Part shown: positions 11,901 through 22,025 of the stretch, in pieces
Layout of the letters: each line of letters begins with the position of its first letter
Numbering within the stretch: position 1 is the first letter of the stretch
Source of the DNA: Magnolia sinica
Taxonomy: Eukaryota > Streptophyta > Magnoliopsida > Magnoliales > Magnoliaceae
Length of the DNA: 64,000 nt
Direction of reading: 5' to 3'
Assembly: GCF_029962835.1 (NCBI RefSeq)
Contig: NC_080577.1
Span: forward strand, 27,758,501 to 27,822,500
Notes under the pieces: generated by a model
Seen by the model: only the letters and a program-made list of their open reading frames with translations
Told to the model about the DNA's origin: nothing
The model's database searches: none
Made by a program: the position numbers and the translations under genes

Positions 11901-14900
11901 TAACATGAGCACTCAGATTCCCGTCATTCTTGGTCGCCCATTCCTTGCCACGTCAAATGCAATTATCAATTGTAGGAATGGTATCATGACTGTCTTTTGG
12001 AAATTTGACATTGGAGTCAAACATTTTTTTCAATAACGGCAGCAACTCAGAGGATGATGACGATTTCCACGACATTAACATGATTGACTCTTTCGTGGAA
12101 GATACGACACCTCTGACCTTATCCTCCGACCATCTAGAGACGTGCCTGGCCCACTCCCATGATTTTGATGATGACATGATTAGGGAGACGTGCACCTTGT
12201 TGGATACTGCACCGGTACTTGAAGTTAACCGATGGAGGCCACAATTTGAAGAATTACCACAAACTGATGTAGTGCCTCTACCGTCTAACCTCAAGCCGCC
12301 GAAGCTTGACCTAAAACCGTTGCCCTCTGATTTGAAATATGCATATTTGGGTCAAGATGAGACATACCCGGTGGTGATCTCTGCCCACCTGGAGAAAGAA
12401 CAGGAGAGTATGCTTATATCTACTCTCATTGAGCATAAAGGAGCCACTAGGATGGACGATAGCGGACCTCAAAGGAATCGATCCCTCGATTTGTACTCAC
12501 CACATATATCTTGAGGATAATGCAAAAACCGCTGCAACCACAACGTAGACTAAATCCAAATATGAAGGAAGTGGTTAAAGCCGAGGTTCTTAAACTATTG
12601 GACGTGGGTATTATATACCCTATATCCGATAGTCAATGGGTGAGTCCAACTCAAGTGGTTCCTAAGAAGTCCGGAATCACCATCGTAGCCAATGCTAATA
12701 ATGAACTCGTGCAACTAGAGTCACTACCGGTTGGAGAATGTGCATTGACTACGGGAAGTTAAATACCGTCACGAGGAAAGACCACTTTCCTTTACCATTC
12801 ATCGATCGAGATCCTGGAAAGGTTAGTGGTCATTCCTATTCGATTTTCTTGACGGGTATTCGGGCTATAACCAGATAGAGATAGCCCCTGAAGACCAGGA
12901 AAAGACCACATTTACATGTCCCTATGGCACCTTTGCCTATCGAAGGATGCCATTCGGACTATGTAATGCCCCTGCCACCTTTCAGCGATGTATGCTTAGT
13001 ATCTTTTCTGACATGGTGGGGCAATATCTAGAGGTCTTCATGGACGATTTCTCTGTTTACGGTCCATCTTTCAGCAAGTGCTTGGAAAGTCTTAAATGTG
13101 TGCTGAAAAGATGTGAAGAAAAGAACCTGGTACTTAATTGGGAGAAGTGCCATTTCATGGTTCAGAAGGGAATTGTCCTTGGGCATATCATCTCGGCCAA
13201 AGGAATCGAGGTAGATAAGGCAAAAATCGATCTTATCTCTAACCTACCTCCACCCAAGAACATCAGAGACGTGCGATCCTTCTTAGGACACGCAGGGTTT
13301 TACAGGCGATTCATAAAGGACTTTAGTCTCCTCTCTCGTCCATTATGTAATCTTCTTCAAAAGGATGTTCCGTACGAGTGGATCGAGCAATGCCAGAAGC
13401 TTTCACCAAGCTTAAAGGCACATTAACCATCGCACCTATCATGCGCCACCCGACCGGAACCTTCCTTTTGAGCTTATGTGCGACGCTTCGGATTATGCTC
13501 TTGGGGCGGTCTTGCCAGAGAAAATACAACAAGCCCTACGTCATTCACTACGCAAGTAGAACTCTAAATCCTGCCAAGTGAACTACTCGACTACGGAAAA
13601 GGAACTCTTAGCCGTAGTGTTCGCTGTGGATTTAGGTCCTACTGATCGGATCCAAGATCATTATATATACAGATCATGGCAATCAAGTATCTTCTTTCTA
13701 AGAATGATTCTAAGCCCCGCTTGATAAGATGGATCCTTCTACTCCAAGAATTTGATTTGGAAATTAAAGATTAAAAGGGAGTAGAGAACGTAGTGGCCGA
13801 TCACCTTTCTCGCCTTAATACCTCGATTCCCTTGAGACAACCCATATCAATGACATGTTCCCTGAGGAACAATTGTTTAGAGTCTCCCATTCACCTTGGT
13901 TCGCTAATATTGCTAATTTTCTTATCACAGGTTCTATACTAACACATTGGACTGCGCAAGATAAGAAGAAATTCTTTACCAAGGTGTGCAACTTTTTTTG
14001 GGACGATCCATATTTATTTAAATACTGCCCAGATTAAATCTTAAGGAGATGTATGCCAGACGATGAGCATTAGAGTGTCATCTCCTTCTGTCACTCGCAG
14101 GCCTGTGGTGGTCACTTTTTCGCTAAAAAGACCACGGCCAAGATTCTCCAGTGTGGCTTTTACTGGCCCACTATGTTCGGGGACACTCATGAGTTTTGCA
14201 AAGCTTGTGAGCGTTGTCGAAATTGGGAGCATTGTCCGTCGAAATATGATGCCTTTGAATCCCATCCTTATCATTGAAGCATTTGATTCTTTGGGGCATC
14301 GATTTCATGGGACCATTCCCCCAATCGCTTTGGAAATCAGTATATTGTGCTCGCCGTGGATTATGTCACTAAATGGGTTGAAGCGATTCCGGGTCGACAG
14401 TATGACCATCGCTCGGTCGTTAAATTCCTGAAAGAGAACATCCTTTCTCGATTCCGCCTCGAGCCATCATTAGTGATGGGGGCTCACATTTTTGTAATAG
14501 ACCATTCGAGAGCTTAATGAAGAAATACGGTATCTCTCATAAGGTGAGCACCCCATACCATCCACAGACAAGTGGACAAGCTGAGATTTCCAATAGGGAG
14601 ATTAAACACATTTTGGAAAAAACGGTTAACCCAGATCGTAAGGATTGGTCAATCCGATTGACCGATGCCTTATGGGCATACCGTACTGCCTTTAAAACCC
14701 CTATTGGAATGTCTCCCTTTAGACTTGTCTATGGGAAAGCTTGTCACTTGCCTGTGGAGTTGGAACATAAAGCGTACTGGGCGATCAAAAATCTTAATTT
14801 CAATCTGGACAACGCTGGCTCGCTACGCAAACTTCAATTGAATGAACTTGAAGAAATCCGGAATGATGCATACGATAATTCGAGAATTTACAAGGACAAG

Positions 14901-17900
14901 ATGAAAGCATTTCATGACCAACACATTTCGCGAAAATCATTCACGCCTGGTCAGAAGGTCCTTTTGTACAATTCTCGATTACATCTCTTTCCGGGTAAGC
15001 TTCGATCTCGTTGGACCGGTCCTTATATTGTTGTCACTGTTTTTCCGCATGGGGCCGTTGAGATAAGAGATCCCGACAATGGCAAGGAGTTTAAAGTCAA
15101 TGGACATCGATTGAAACCATTTGTCGAGAAATTTGATTCAGAGGACATGTCCATGCCTCTGGCTGATCCTGTTTACCAGGATTAATCTCCTAGTCTGATG
15201 GAGGTATAGGTAAGTTTCCTGTTTTCTTAGGACTAGGGTAGTTGCTTTCTTTGTCTGGCTAAAGACGGTAAACTTAGCGCTCCTGGGAGGCAACCCAGTT
15301 CTTCATTTCATGTCATTTTTTTTCATTAGTCAGTTCAATGTTTGTGGGTAACATTACTGCAAACCCTCACGAGACTACAACTCGTCCACTAGGGGTAACC
15401 TAGGGGTTTAAAGGCTTGTTGCATGCGCTAAATGCAATCGAGAGCACCTGCGAAAGTGGTATAGGTAGGATTTTATTTTTGTTAGTTCTGTGTCACTTTA
15501 TCTCTCGTGCTGACCGGATTCCATGCTGCGATCTCTTGGAAAGTCTCTCACGATTCATCATCCAGGTACTATCTTCCCTTCACTCTTTCTTTACTTTTGT
15601 TGTCCTATGCGCATTCCATACTCATATCCTTTACATTGAGGACAATGTAGCTTTTAAGTTGGGGGTGGGAGATTAGGTTACCTAATCAGTATTTTCTTGA
15701 GCAAAAATTGTGAAAATTTTTAAATTTTTTCTGGACTTTCTGGTGAATTCAAAGTGATTGGATGACCATCTTTGATTTAGAATTACAGGATATGGAATGT
15801 TGGTGATTTACTGCTCTTGGATTCAGTTGCTCGTTAGATTTCACAGTTAAGTTTAATTATTAATCCATGATTAGAAGTTGTAAACATTGATTGAGTCATG
15901 ATTTCACATGTCACATCTCGCTTACACATTAAGATTTCAGTTTGAAACTGATGGGTTAATTTGGTGATCAGTAAGCATAGAAGGAACCAACTTGAACAAT
16001 TGCCCGTCAAGATCAATTAAAAGGAAGAGATACCGTTGAAAAAGGTTAGGCAAAGAATCTTCACTATAGGTTTGCTCCCTATAAGTGTGGATTTCATTCC
16101 CCTTCTTGGTTTTTAGTCTAAAAACAAAAAAAACAAAAAAAAAAACAAAAAAACTGAAGGAATGAAAAGATGATCTTTGAGGCAAGCTTTGGTTATTATG
16201 AATTCTCTTGTTGATTACCAACGATATCCTGAAATAAAGAATTGAATATTAATGTTGAAAGTTGGGATTACACTTTACATCTGTGGAACTCAATGTTTAG
16301 GATTATTTCTAATTAAGGGACTAATACTTTGAATGAAGTTTATCGTGTGTTTGAGTCTAGGAGAGAGTAAGGCCCAACATTCATGAATTGTTGAATTCTG
16401 AATATCTAGATTGTTTTCCAAAATCACTCGAGTTCATAGAAATTCTCCTGTAATTCTCAACTTATTTTTCGCATACTTTGCTCGGGACTAGCAATAAAGT
16501 GCAGCATCTTTGAGAAATGATCTACCACCACAAACACTGAATCCATGACGCGCTGTGTTCGTAGAAGACCAAGCACAAAGTCCATAGATAAATTCTCCCA
16601 AGGGTCATCAAGTATAGGTAACGAGGTGTAGAAGCTCCTATTCTGATACTACCCCTTGGAGGTCTGACAAACATGACAATGTTGCACTGCTTTATCCACT
16701 TCGCATACCAATTGCGGCCAGTAACACCACTCCTCCACAAAAGCCAGTGTCTTGCCTCGCCCAAGGTATCCACCAAGGCCACATCCATGTAGCTCTTGAA
16801 TAATATGTTCCCTCAGAGAACTTTGGGAGATGCACAATCGATTCCCTTTGAAGAGGAAACCGTCTTGCATATGTAGGTGACTGGGATGACCCTCTTGGCA
16901 CCTTATCCATGCATCCTTGAAGTCCTCGTCCTTGGCATACAGCTCCTTGAGACAATCAAAGCCAACCACCTCATTGCTCACTATAACAAGTAGTCGTGAT
17001 CCACGGCGACTAAGTGCATCACCCACCTTGTTTTGCTACCCTAACTTGTGCTTCAAAACGAATGTGAATTCCTGCAAAAACGCAACCCATCTAGCATGCA
17101 CACGATTCACGTTAGCCTAACTATTAATAAACTTTAAGCCTTGATGATCAATGTAGAGAACAAACTCTCTCTGTATCAAATAATGCCGCTAATGTCGCAG
17201 CGCTTGAACAACTGCATATAGCTTGAGCTCATATGTCAATCACTTCTTTCGGGCTTCGTTGAGCTTCTCGTTGTAGAAGACTACCGACCCACCTTACTGT
17301 GATAAAACTCCTCCAATTCCAACATATGAGGCACCACACTCAAGACCGCTGTTGTGGACAATTGATGCTTGATTTCAGCAAAGCTCTTATCAGCCTCATT
17401 GATCCACTAAAACGGCCCATTTTCATGCAATTTATAATAGGTGCGACTATCGCGCTGAAAATCCACACGAATTGACAATAGAATGTCACCAACCGATGAA
17501 AACTCCTCACTTCATGAATGTTCTTCCGGATCGGCCATTCCCTAATAGCTCGCACATTTTCATCATCCACATGGATGCCTATAGATGTCACAACAAATCT
17601 TAAAAACAACAGGTTGTCTATTAAAAAGGTGCACTTGTTCAAGTTGAGGTACAACTTGTTAACCTGCAAAACCTGTAGCACCTGCCTAAGATGTTCCATG
17701 TGCTCCGTCTCATCTTGGCTATATATCAGGATGTCATCAAAATATACTACCACAAACCAGCCAATGAACAGCTTCAGCGCACTTTATTCATTAGACGTAT
17801 AAAAGTGCTTGGTGCATTCGATAGACCAAAGGGCATGACTAGCCACTCAAACAACCCTTCTTTGGTCTTGAATGTCGTTTTCCACTCATCACCGAGCCGG

Positions 17901-20900
17901 ATACAAATCTGATGATACCCGCTTCTCATATCTAGATTAGAGAACTCCTTAGCACCTTCTAGCATATCAAGCATGTCGTCTAACCGCGGTATTAGAAACC
18001 GATATTTGATCGTAATCTTGTTAATTACTCGGCTGTCAACACACATACGCCAGCTCCCATCTTTCTTAGGCATTAACAACGTCAGCACGGCACATGGGCT
18101 CATGCTCTCTCTCAAAAGACCCTTACAAATCAACTCCCCCACCTACCCCTGAAGTATCTCACTCCTTCGGACTCATCCGATAATGAGGGCGGTTAGACAA
18201 GCTAGCCCCAAAGACGAGGTCTATGTGATGTTGGATATCCCGCATGTGGGGCAATCCATTAGATAACTCTTCGGGCCAAATTTAATTGAATTCGTTTAGC
18301 AACAGCTTTAAACTTGGAGGAATGTTTAAGGGCTCTAATTCCTCTCCCTTTACGACTACAATGTACACCTCGCCGATTTCCTTGGATTCCACCATGAAAT
18401 CCGAATGGTCAGGAGGGAACTCCCCTCCACTTTAGAAGCTTCAGGGTGGTTCTCTAGTGTCATAGGGGCAAGGAACATCTTTCGACCATCCTTGACGAAG
18501 AAATAAACATTGTCTCATCCTTGGTGGGTCGCATCATAGTCCGACTGTCATGGTTGACCAAGTAACATATGGGATATGGCATGCTTCCATGTCAAGCATG
18601 TCACAAAATACTTGATCATTATAATTTTTACCAATTGAAAACGAGACAGTACATTATTCGATTACCTTGGTCTCGTTCACCTTTTTTATCTAGCTAATCG
18701 AGTAAGGGGAATGATGCTTTGTCATAGGTAGTCAGAACTTGTCCACCATCACTTTCGAGACGATGTGCTCGTTACGGCCATTGGTTATGATTACATCACA
18801 AACATTGCCACTAACGGTACACCAGTACGGTATATATTGTGCCGGTGTGGATGCAACTCCTTCCGTGGGGTGTACAATAATCGTCTTACGACCAAGGATT
18901 CGCCATGATCCTCGGTCAACCATTCTTCGTCAGCAGATCCTTCCTCAGTTGTTTTTTCATCTTCATCAAATCCAAGGCCTTCTTCCACTGCATCACCTTC
19001 AGTGCCCCCTTCGTTAATGGTCAAATGGGTTGCGTGGCGTTGAGGGCAAGTGTTTGATAAATGGTCCGGTTGGCCATAGCAGTAACAAGTGTTCGGCCTT
19101 TGCCAACCATAAGGATTTGTAATCCTACTCAGACCTGCTGTTGTGGGTGCTATACGTTGAGGCCAAGATGAGCCGCTCCTCGTGTCAAGATTTGTGGTTA
19201 CAGGAAGTTAAGGACATCCTCCTACTGGTTCTTTTCCTCGTGCCAGCACTGAATCTTGTGTTGGACCCGTCATAGGAGCCGAGTTGAAGGATAAGGCTGA
19301 GTAAGAACTATTGCAAGCTACATTTCCACCCTACTTGCCAACTGAACTGCTTCATCCATGGTCCCGACCGGGTACATCTGAACTCGGTCCTGAATCGTCA
19401 ATCATAACCCACCTATAAACCGTGCTACCTTTTGCGATTTGGTTTCTAACAGGTCATTCCGCGTTGCCAACCGCTGGAATTCTTCGATACAATATGTGAC
19501 GATTCAACTTCCCTATCTACAATTTTGGTATTGTTGGAAAAATACATGCTCGTAATCACCAAGGATGAATCGTGATCGAAGAAGGCGTCTCATCCATGGC
19601 CATGATCGGATGGGCACCTTGTTCTGTAGGGCACGTGAGAGTTATAATTGCTCCCACCATGCAAAAGCACCAGATTTTAATTTGAATGCTACTAATTTTA
19701 CCTTTTTATGTTTTGGCGGGTCCATGTAATCAAAATATTATTTTACTTCAACTAACCAGTCGAGGAAATCTTCTATACGCAATAAGCCATTAAAACCGGA
19801 AAGTTCGGCTTTACCTCGATAGTCTCTTTCAACAAGATCTAGTCGATGATCGCCTCCATGGACTGATCGTCGAGCAAAGCCGCCACCAATGTCCTTGTCG
19901 TTGGAGCTCGACCCATCTAGGGTAGTCCTATGATTCACCTCCAGAAGTGCCCTACGGAAATCAAGTTTGTGTTGTACAGCAACCACGAGCGATTGAGCAT
20001 CGCCTTGGGCTCGGGGCAGAATTAACGTATCTGCAAGATGATCGAGTGTTGCCTGCAGCCTTTGCATGGTCAATTGATTCTCCCAGTGAAAAGCTTGCAT
20101 TCTTTCCAAAAGATAACGAATCCCTGAATCACCGTCCACGGGATTTTGGTCCATACTGTCATTATTTTCCATTGGCCCGAGGGAAGTCCTCGCTCTAATA
20201 CCAATGGACGCAGGGATGGACATGATGAGGTCGATCACCGTCTTCCTCAAGGATAACTGCTTCGAATCCATGGAGCTTCTCTATAATCCTCACAGATATT
20301 CCTCGAATCCACGAGGAAAAAATAGAAATAATAGAAATAAATTCGAAAATAAATTGATTGATGATAAAAACGAATTTACAATCCTTTAAATAGTGATATC
20401 TAACCTAGGAAGAAGTTTCAGAATCAAACTCTAACTCAAACTCCCTAAAAAAAAATGTGACTTACCATAACTAGTAAACTTAGTATTTATAGACGGTCAT
20501 GATTTCTACTAGACTTCATGGTTTTCGGCTAAAAATAGTAAGTGTCTAATTTGGCTTAACCACATTATTCTCCTAATTTTTCTAAGCCCTTTTCATGTTG
20601 GGCACGACTCATAAAGCTCAAAGGATCAAGAGTTATGATCAAACTAAAATTTACTATAAATAGTAAAACCAAAATTAAAATGGACCTTCGACCATCGATC
20701 TGATGGAATCTTGCAAATCCGACATGGGCAACCCGGCGTAGCAGGGTTGGTTGGCTAAAGTAGCTTCTCATACCCCAAAATCATATATGGTACGTCGAAT
20801 AACTCATTCCAATTTGCGAGATACGCTTCCTTTAGTGTTTGGACGGTCCTAATCACTTCCGCCTCCAATCGGGCCTTCTTTGGTCTACCTTGGCCATGAA

Positions 20901-21022
20901 AGTGTCAACGACCTGCTCTACATAACGATGATATGCCGATATACACGACCTTGAGCAAGTATGAGAGTGGGCCCTTGTCTTCTTCTCTACCATGCTGCAC
21001 ACACTCACCCACAATGCACATC

Positions 21023-21081
<59 letters not shown>

Positions 21082-22025
21082 CTCTATTTCTCTCTTCCTC
21101 CCTTTCTCTTCTTCCTCCTATCCTCTTCTCTCTCTCCTCCCTTCTCTATTGTTTCTAACCTCCAACACGCGCCCCACCCCCCCTTAAATAAGGGAGAGGT
21201 GATGCAGACCATGCCAGTGGAAGAGAGATACTTGAAGGGGTAGGTCACATGTGCGGTGGGCCCCACTAGGGGTTGCCACACCCTGACACATATCAGCTAC
21301 ATGTCATGCATGCACGTTTCCAACATCATCAGCATACCATCTCCACCATCAAATAAGGGAAGTGAATTGGCTTATCTTCCCACATGTGGTTGATTTAAGC
21401 GGGCCACTAGGTCCTGTGTTTCAGCTCTCCAACTGGGTCATGTAATCGTGCGCTCAATCAATTATAATCATAATCATAATCATAATAATGATTTAAAATA
21501 TAACATGCAACACTTGCGCCAGATTGGATGCCATGAAAACATCACGGCAGGCCCCACACATCATGTTGTAGGTTAAGCTCAACTTACAAAGCTCTGTAGT
21601 GGATCCGACATCTTCCAGAAGACAAAGAAGCGATCGCATTTGTACAAATACAACAAAGACGGGAAAATCCCCACAATTCTCAGACGCAAACAGCAAGAAT
21701 CACAAACCCTAATCGAAAATTACAAGGAATCGAACAGATAAAACGAGAATTTGAGCAAACGCAATTCTTCGGAATTAGAAGCATCAGTCGAGTGTGAACT
21801 GAAACCCTATATTACACTGCGAATTCTTGAAATGTGGATAACGAAAACCCCTAGATAAATGGGATTTGAGCGTCGGATAAGAGAAATGAGGAGCGGAGAA
21901 ACGTGGGATTGATAAAGAGGAGCTGGAAATGGAAGAAATTGCGAAAATACCTTTCCTTCGGAAGAAGCGAATTCGATTGCAGGAGGAGATGGAAGGACTC
22001 GCCTGTAGAGACCTGCAACCGCCAT
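2810..22025 (-). CDS. PCS: Phytochelatin synthase, exons 1-4 (3' part not in window)
   Basis: Glutathione gamma-glutamylcysteinyltransferase: a cytosolic, metal-activated papain-like enzyme that builds phytochelatins from glutathione and so protects against cadmium and other metals. Four exons (21951-22025, 6311-6467, 4214-4452, 2810-2973) join in phase through GT..AG introns to give 211 codons plus two bases. That covers almost the whole N-terminal catalytic (Phytochelatin) domain. The catalytic triad falls at the family's standard numbering: Cys56 in [10 protein letters not shown], His162 in [11 protein letters not shown] and Asp180 in LILDVARF. No stop or frameshift was seen. The Cys-rich C-terminal metal-sensing domain is not encoded here; it should lie beyond position 1, or the gene is truncated. 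Intron 1 is about 15.5 kb and holds nested retrotransposons. Identity is very secure. Expression of a full-length product is not shown. Confidence 0.95.
2974..4213 (-). other. PCS intron 3
   Basis: 1,240 bp between exons 3 and 4. AT-rich with poly-A tracts near 3,706 and 3,837 and a short inverted ATTC/TTGACTCC-type patch near 3,470-3,520. No gene or clear transposon is recognised. Confidence 0.6.
4214..4452 (-). CDS. PCS: PCS exon 3
   Basis: Encodes residues 78-157, from [16 protein letters not shown] to SYHRGPFKQ. The acceptor is TCTTGCAG and the donor is GTAATT. The family-typical paired cysteines (DCCEP) and the conserved [12 protein letters not shown] segment are intact. Confidence 0.96.
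4656..5100 (-). pseudogene. LINE (non-LTR retrotransposon) C-terminal fragment
   Basis: Inside PCS intron 2. Minus-strand readings give a zinc-finger-like reverse-transcriptase tail, [13 protein letters not shown] then [18 protein letters not shown], followed in another frame by [17 protein letters not shown]. In plant LINE elements this order (the zf-RVT segment, then WxIWKERNNRxF) closes ORF2. Frameshifts and stops make it a dead fragment. No poly-A tail or target duplication was identified. Confidence 0.7.
5101..6310 (-). other. Remainder of PCS intron 2
   Basis: No recognised gene. It holds a C/T-rich tract near 5,215-5,290 and a G-run near 5,722. Part of it may belong to the LINE remnant, but I could not read conserved motifs. 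Confidence 0.4.
6311..6467 (-). CDS. PCS: PCS exon 2 (contains catalytic Cys56)
   Basis: The acceptor AAATTTTCAG precedes CAACTCTTC. The exon encodes residues 26-77 plus one base, including [20 protein letters not shown] with the nucleophile Cys56. Donor GTAACT follows AAAG. The phase matches exon 3. Confidence 0.96.
6468..7743 (-). other. Distal part of PCS intron 1, with a primer-binding-site-like motif
   Basis: AT-rich, no gene. At 7,554-7,565 the minus strand reads TGGTATTAGAGC, one base from the initiator-Met tRNA primer site TGGTATCAGAGC. It is immediately preceded (minus sense) by a CA dinucleotide-like edge at about 7,567. This may be the rim of an older LTR element that the 7,744 element then entered. 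Confidence 0.4.
7744..8469 (-). repeat. 3' LTR of the intron-1 gypsy element
   Basis: Matches 20205-20922 along its whole length, for example GAGGTCGATCACCGTCTTCC and CCCCAAAATCATATATGG. Minus sense begins TGTAGAG and ends CA. Related words recur in the LTR at 48,600-48,760. Confidence 0.88.
8470..8486 (-). other. Polypurine tract of the gypsy element
   Basis: Minus strand reads GAAGTGGAGGGGATTGA directly before the 3' LTR start TGTAGAG. This is the expected position for plus-strand priming. Confidence 0.7.
8480..9233 (-). pseudogene. Gypsy integrase, catalytic core remainder and C-terminus
   Basis: Minus-strand reading continues the integrase broken at 16,499. It runs [12 protein letters not shown], then [19 protein letters not shown] (the second catalytic Asp region), YHPQIDG followed by a stop, then the C-terminal module [19 protein letters not shown] near 8,560-8,620. 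Several stops interrupt it. The split from the first half is caused by the Athila-like insertion. Confidence 0.85.
9234..11478 (+). repeat. 5' LTR of the Athila-like element
   Basis: About 2.2 kb, from TGTTGAGGGTCAAATATTGC to the family-typical 3' edge CCTGTGGATTCGACCTCGG...TTACTACATCACAACCCTGC near 11,421-11,475. The primer site and gag that should follow are absent. Open frames inside (for example 10385-10825) have no retroelement homology. A stretch at about 9,650-9,765 resembles the end of the dispersed MITE family. Confidence 0.7.
11482..12036 (+). pseudogene. Athila-like aspartic protease
   Basis: Open reading of 185 codons in the frame that begins upstream at 11392. It contains [35 protein letters not shown] (active-site D-L-G-A), IPRG-type [15 protein letters not shown] and [16 protein letters not shown]. 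The domain looks intact but is fused to LTR sequence by a deletion that removed gag and the primer site. It cleaved the element's own polyprotein. Confidence 0.85.
12005..13426 (+). pseudogene. Athila-like reverse transcriptase, frameshifted
   Basis: Starts with the acidic spacer ([12 protein letters not shown]) and the conserved approach [16 protein letters not shown]. The RT itself follows in three frames: [28 protein letters not shown] and [11 protein letters not shown] (12511-12762), then [19 protein letters not shown], and [14 protein letters not shown] with active site FMDDFSVYG at about 13037-13063 and the thumb DKIDL-like [17 protein letters not shown]. At least two frameshifts (about 12,730-12,830) inactivate it. 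Confidence 0.9.
13430..13830 (+). pseudogene. Athila-like RNase H, broken
   Basis: Fragments in changing frames: [16 protein letters not shown] near 13,465, [17 protein letters not shown] near 13,580, IYTDHG near 13,668, and the tail FDLEIKD, stop, [14 protein letters not shown] near 13,750-13,815. These are the standard RNase H landmarks before integrase. Confidence 0.8.
13855..15185 (+). pseudogene. Athila-like integrase
   Basis: N-terminal spacer ([19 protein letters not shown]) from 13855. Then, in other frames, the zinc-binding segment [24 protein letters not shown]...CKACERC near 14,105-14,225 and the core [12 protein letters not shown] near 14,355. The distal core and C-terminus are one clean frame from 14517 to 15185: [46 protein letters not shown], ending at TAA. 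Frameshifts in the first half show it is dead. Confidence 0.9.
15186..16493 (+). other. 3' non-coding part of the Athila-like element
   Basis: About 1.3 kb after integrase. It contains ATTGAGGACAATGT followed by AAGTTGGGGGTGGGAGA (15,635-15,671), a sequence usual downstream of pol in this lineage. It also has an A-rich tract near 16,120 and the terminal TTTGCTCGGGACTAGCA. No env-like frame was recognised. The 3' LTR expected here is absent. Confidence 0.6.
16499..17000 (-). pseudogene. Gypsy integrase, N-terminal zinc domain and start of core
   Basis: Minus reading: [40 protein letters not shown] (H2C2 zinc site), then [18 protein letters not shown], where it is cut by the nested element. 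It continues at 9,233 and downwards. Confidence 0.9.
17003..18142 (-). pseudogene. Gypsy reverse transcriptase and RNase H
   Basis: Minus frames 18142-17774 and 17753-17340: [46 protein letters not shown], then active site [11 protein letters not shown] (YFDD at about 17744-17733) and [18 protein letters not shown]. One frameshift separates the two blocks. RNase H pieces follow towards 17,003 with stops, ending at the [12 protein letters not shown] junction with integrase. Confidence 0.9.
18732..18923 (-). pseudogene. Gypsy aspartic protease remnant
   Basis: Reads [32 protein letters not shown]. The active-site D-S/T-G is replaced by T-N-G, so it is catalytically dead as read. Confidence 0.7.
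19046..20172 (-). pseudogene. Gypsy gag remnant with CCHC knuckle
   Basis: Starts at Met 20172, just past the primer site, and is open to 19738 (ending [13 protein letters not shown]). Further down, frameshifted, is a zinc knuckle [14 protein letters not shown] at 19046-19087. Gag packages the element RNA. Confidence 0.8.
20192..20203 (-). other. Primer-binding site (initiator Met tRNA)
   Basis: Minus strand TGGTATTAGAGC, one mismatch from the consensus TGGTATCAGAGC. It lies one base inside the 5' LTR edge. Confidence 0.85.
20205..20922 (-). repeat. 5' LTR of the intron-1 gypsy element
   Basis: 718 bp, homologous to 7744-8469 with scattered substitutions and small indels. The divergence is readily visible by eye, so the insertion is not recent. 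Confidence 0.88.
20931..21950 (-). other. Proximal part of PCS intron 1
   Basis: Between the gypsy element and exon 1. Contains the long CT tract and no further gene. The exon 1 donor is at its right edge. Confidence 0.6.
21025..21078. repeat. (CT)27 microsatellite
   Basis: 54 bp of uninterrupted CT (GA on the PCS sense strand) within intron 1, followed by a longer C/T-rich stretch to about 21,150. Confidence 0.95.
21951..22025 (-). CDS. PCS: PCS exon 1
   Basis: Encodes residues 1-25, starting [15 protein letters not shown], the canonical N-terminus of plant phytochelatin synthases. This ATG is chosen because it matches the family start exactly; an upstream in-frame Met at 22070 would add only a Lys/Arg-rich stretch. 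The exon ends in phase 0 at AAG followed by donor GTATTT. Confidence 0.95.

Larger units (their letters stand above)
9234..16493 (+). mobile_element. Athila-like Ty3/gypsy element nested in the gypsy integrase
   Basis: Begins TGTTGAGGGTC and ends ...GGGACTAGCA. It is flanked by ATAAA at 9229-9233 and 16494-16498. Removing it restores the integrase reading around HFI-PC, which shows the insertion directly. Plus-strand protease, RT, RNase H and integrase have Athila-type signatures ([37 protein letters not shown]). A long 5' LTR is present but no matching 3' LTR is visible, and gag is missing, so the copy is internally deleted. The right ATAAA could be a true duplication or microhomology at a deletion edge. 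Confidence 0.85.
7744..20922 (-). mobile_element. Ty3/gypsy LTR retrotransposon in PCS intron 1, degenerate, itself interrupted
   Basis: Two related ~720-bp LTRs (7744-8469 and 20205-20922) bound a minus-strand gag-protease-RT-RNaseH-integrase series. A primer site for initiator Met tRNA adjoins the right LTR and a purine tract adjoins the left LTR. After removing the 7.26-kb element nested in its integrase, it is about 5.9 kb, normal for the superfamily. The hexamer ACGATG flanks both sides (7738-7743 and 20925-20930). This suggests the target duplication, with a 2-3 bp uncertainty at the right edge. Numerous stops and frameshifts show it is inactive. Domain order and primer suggest a chromovirus-like lineage, but no chromodomain was seen. 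Confidence 0.9.

Noticed and set aside
20933..21243. Leu/Ser-repeat open frames over the CT tract
   Set aside because: Pure translation artefact of the (CT)27 microsatellite in all frames.
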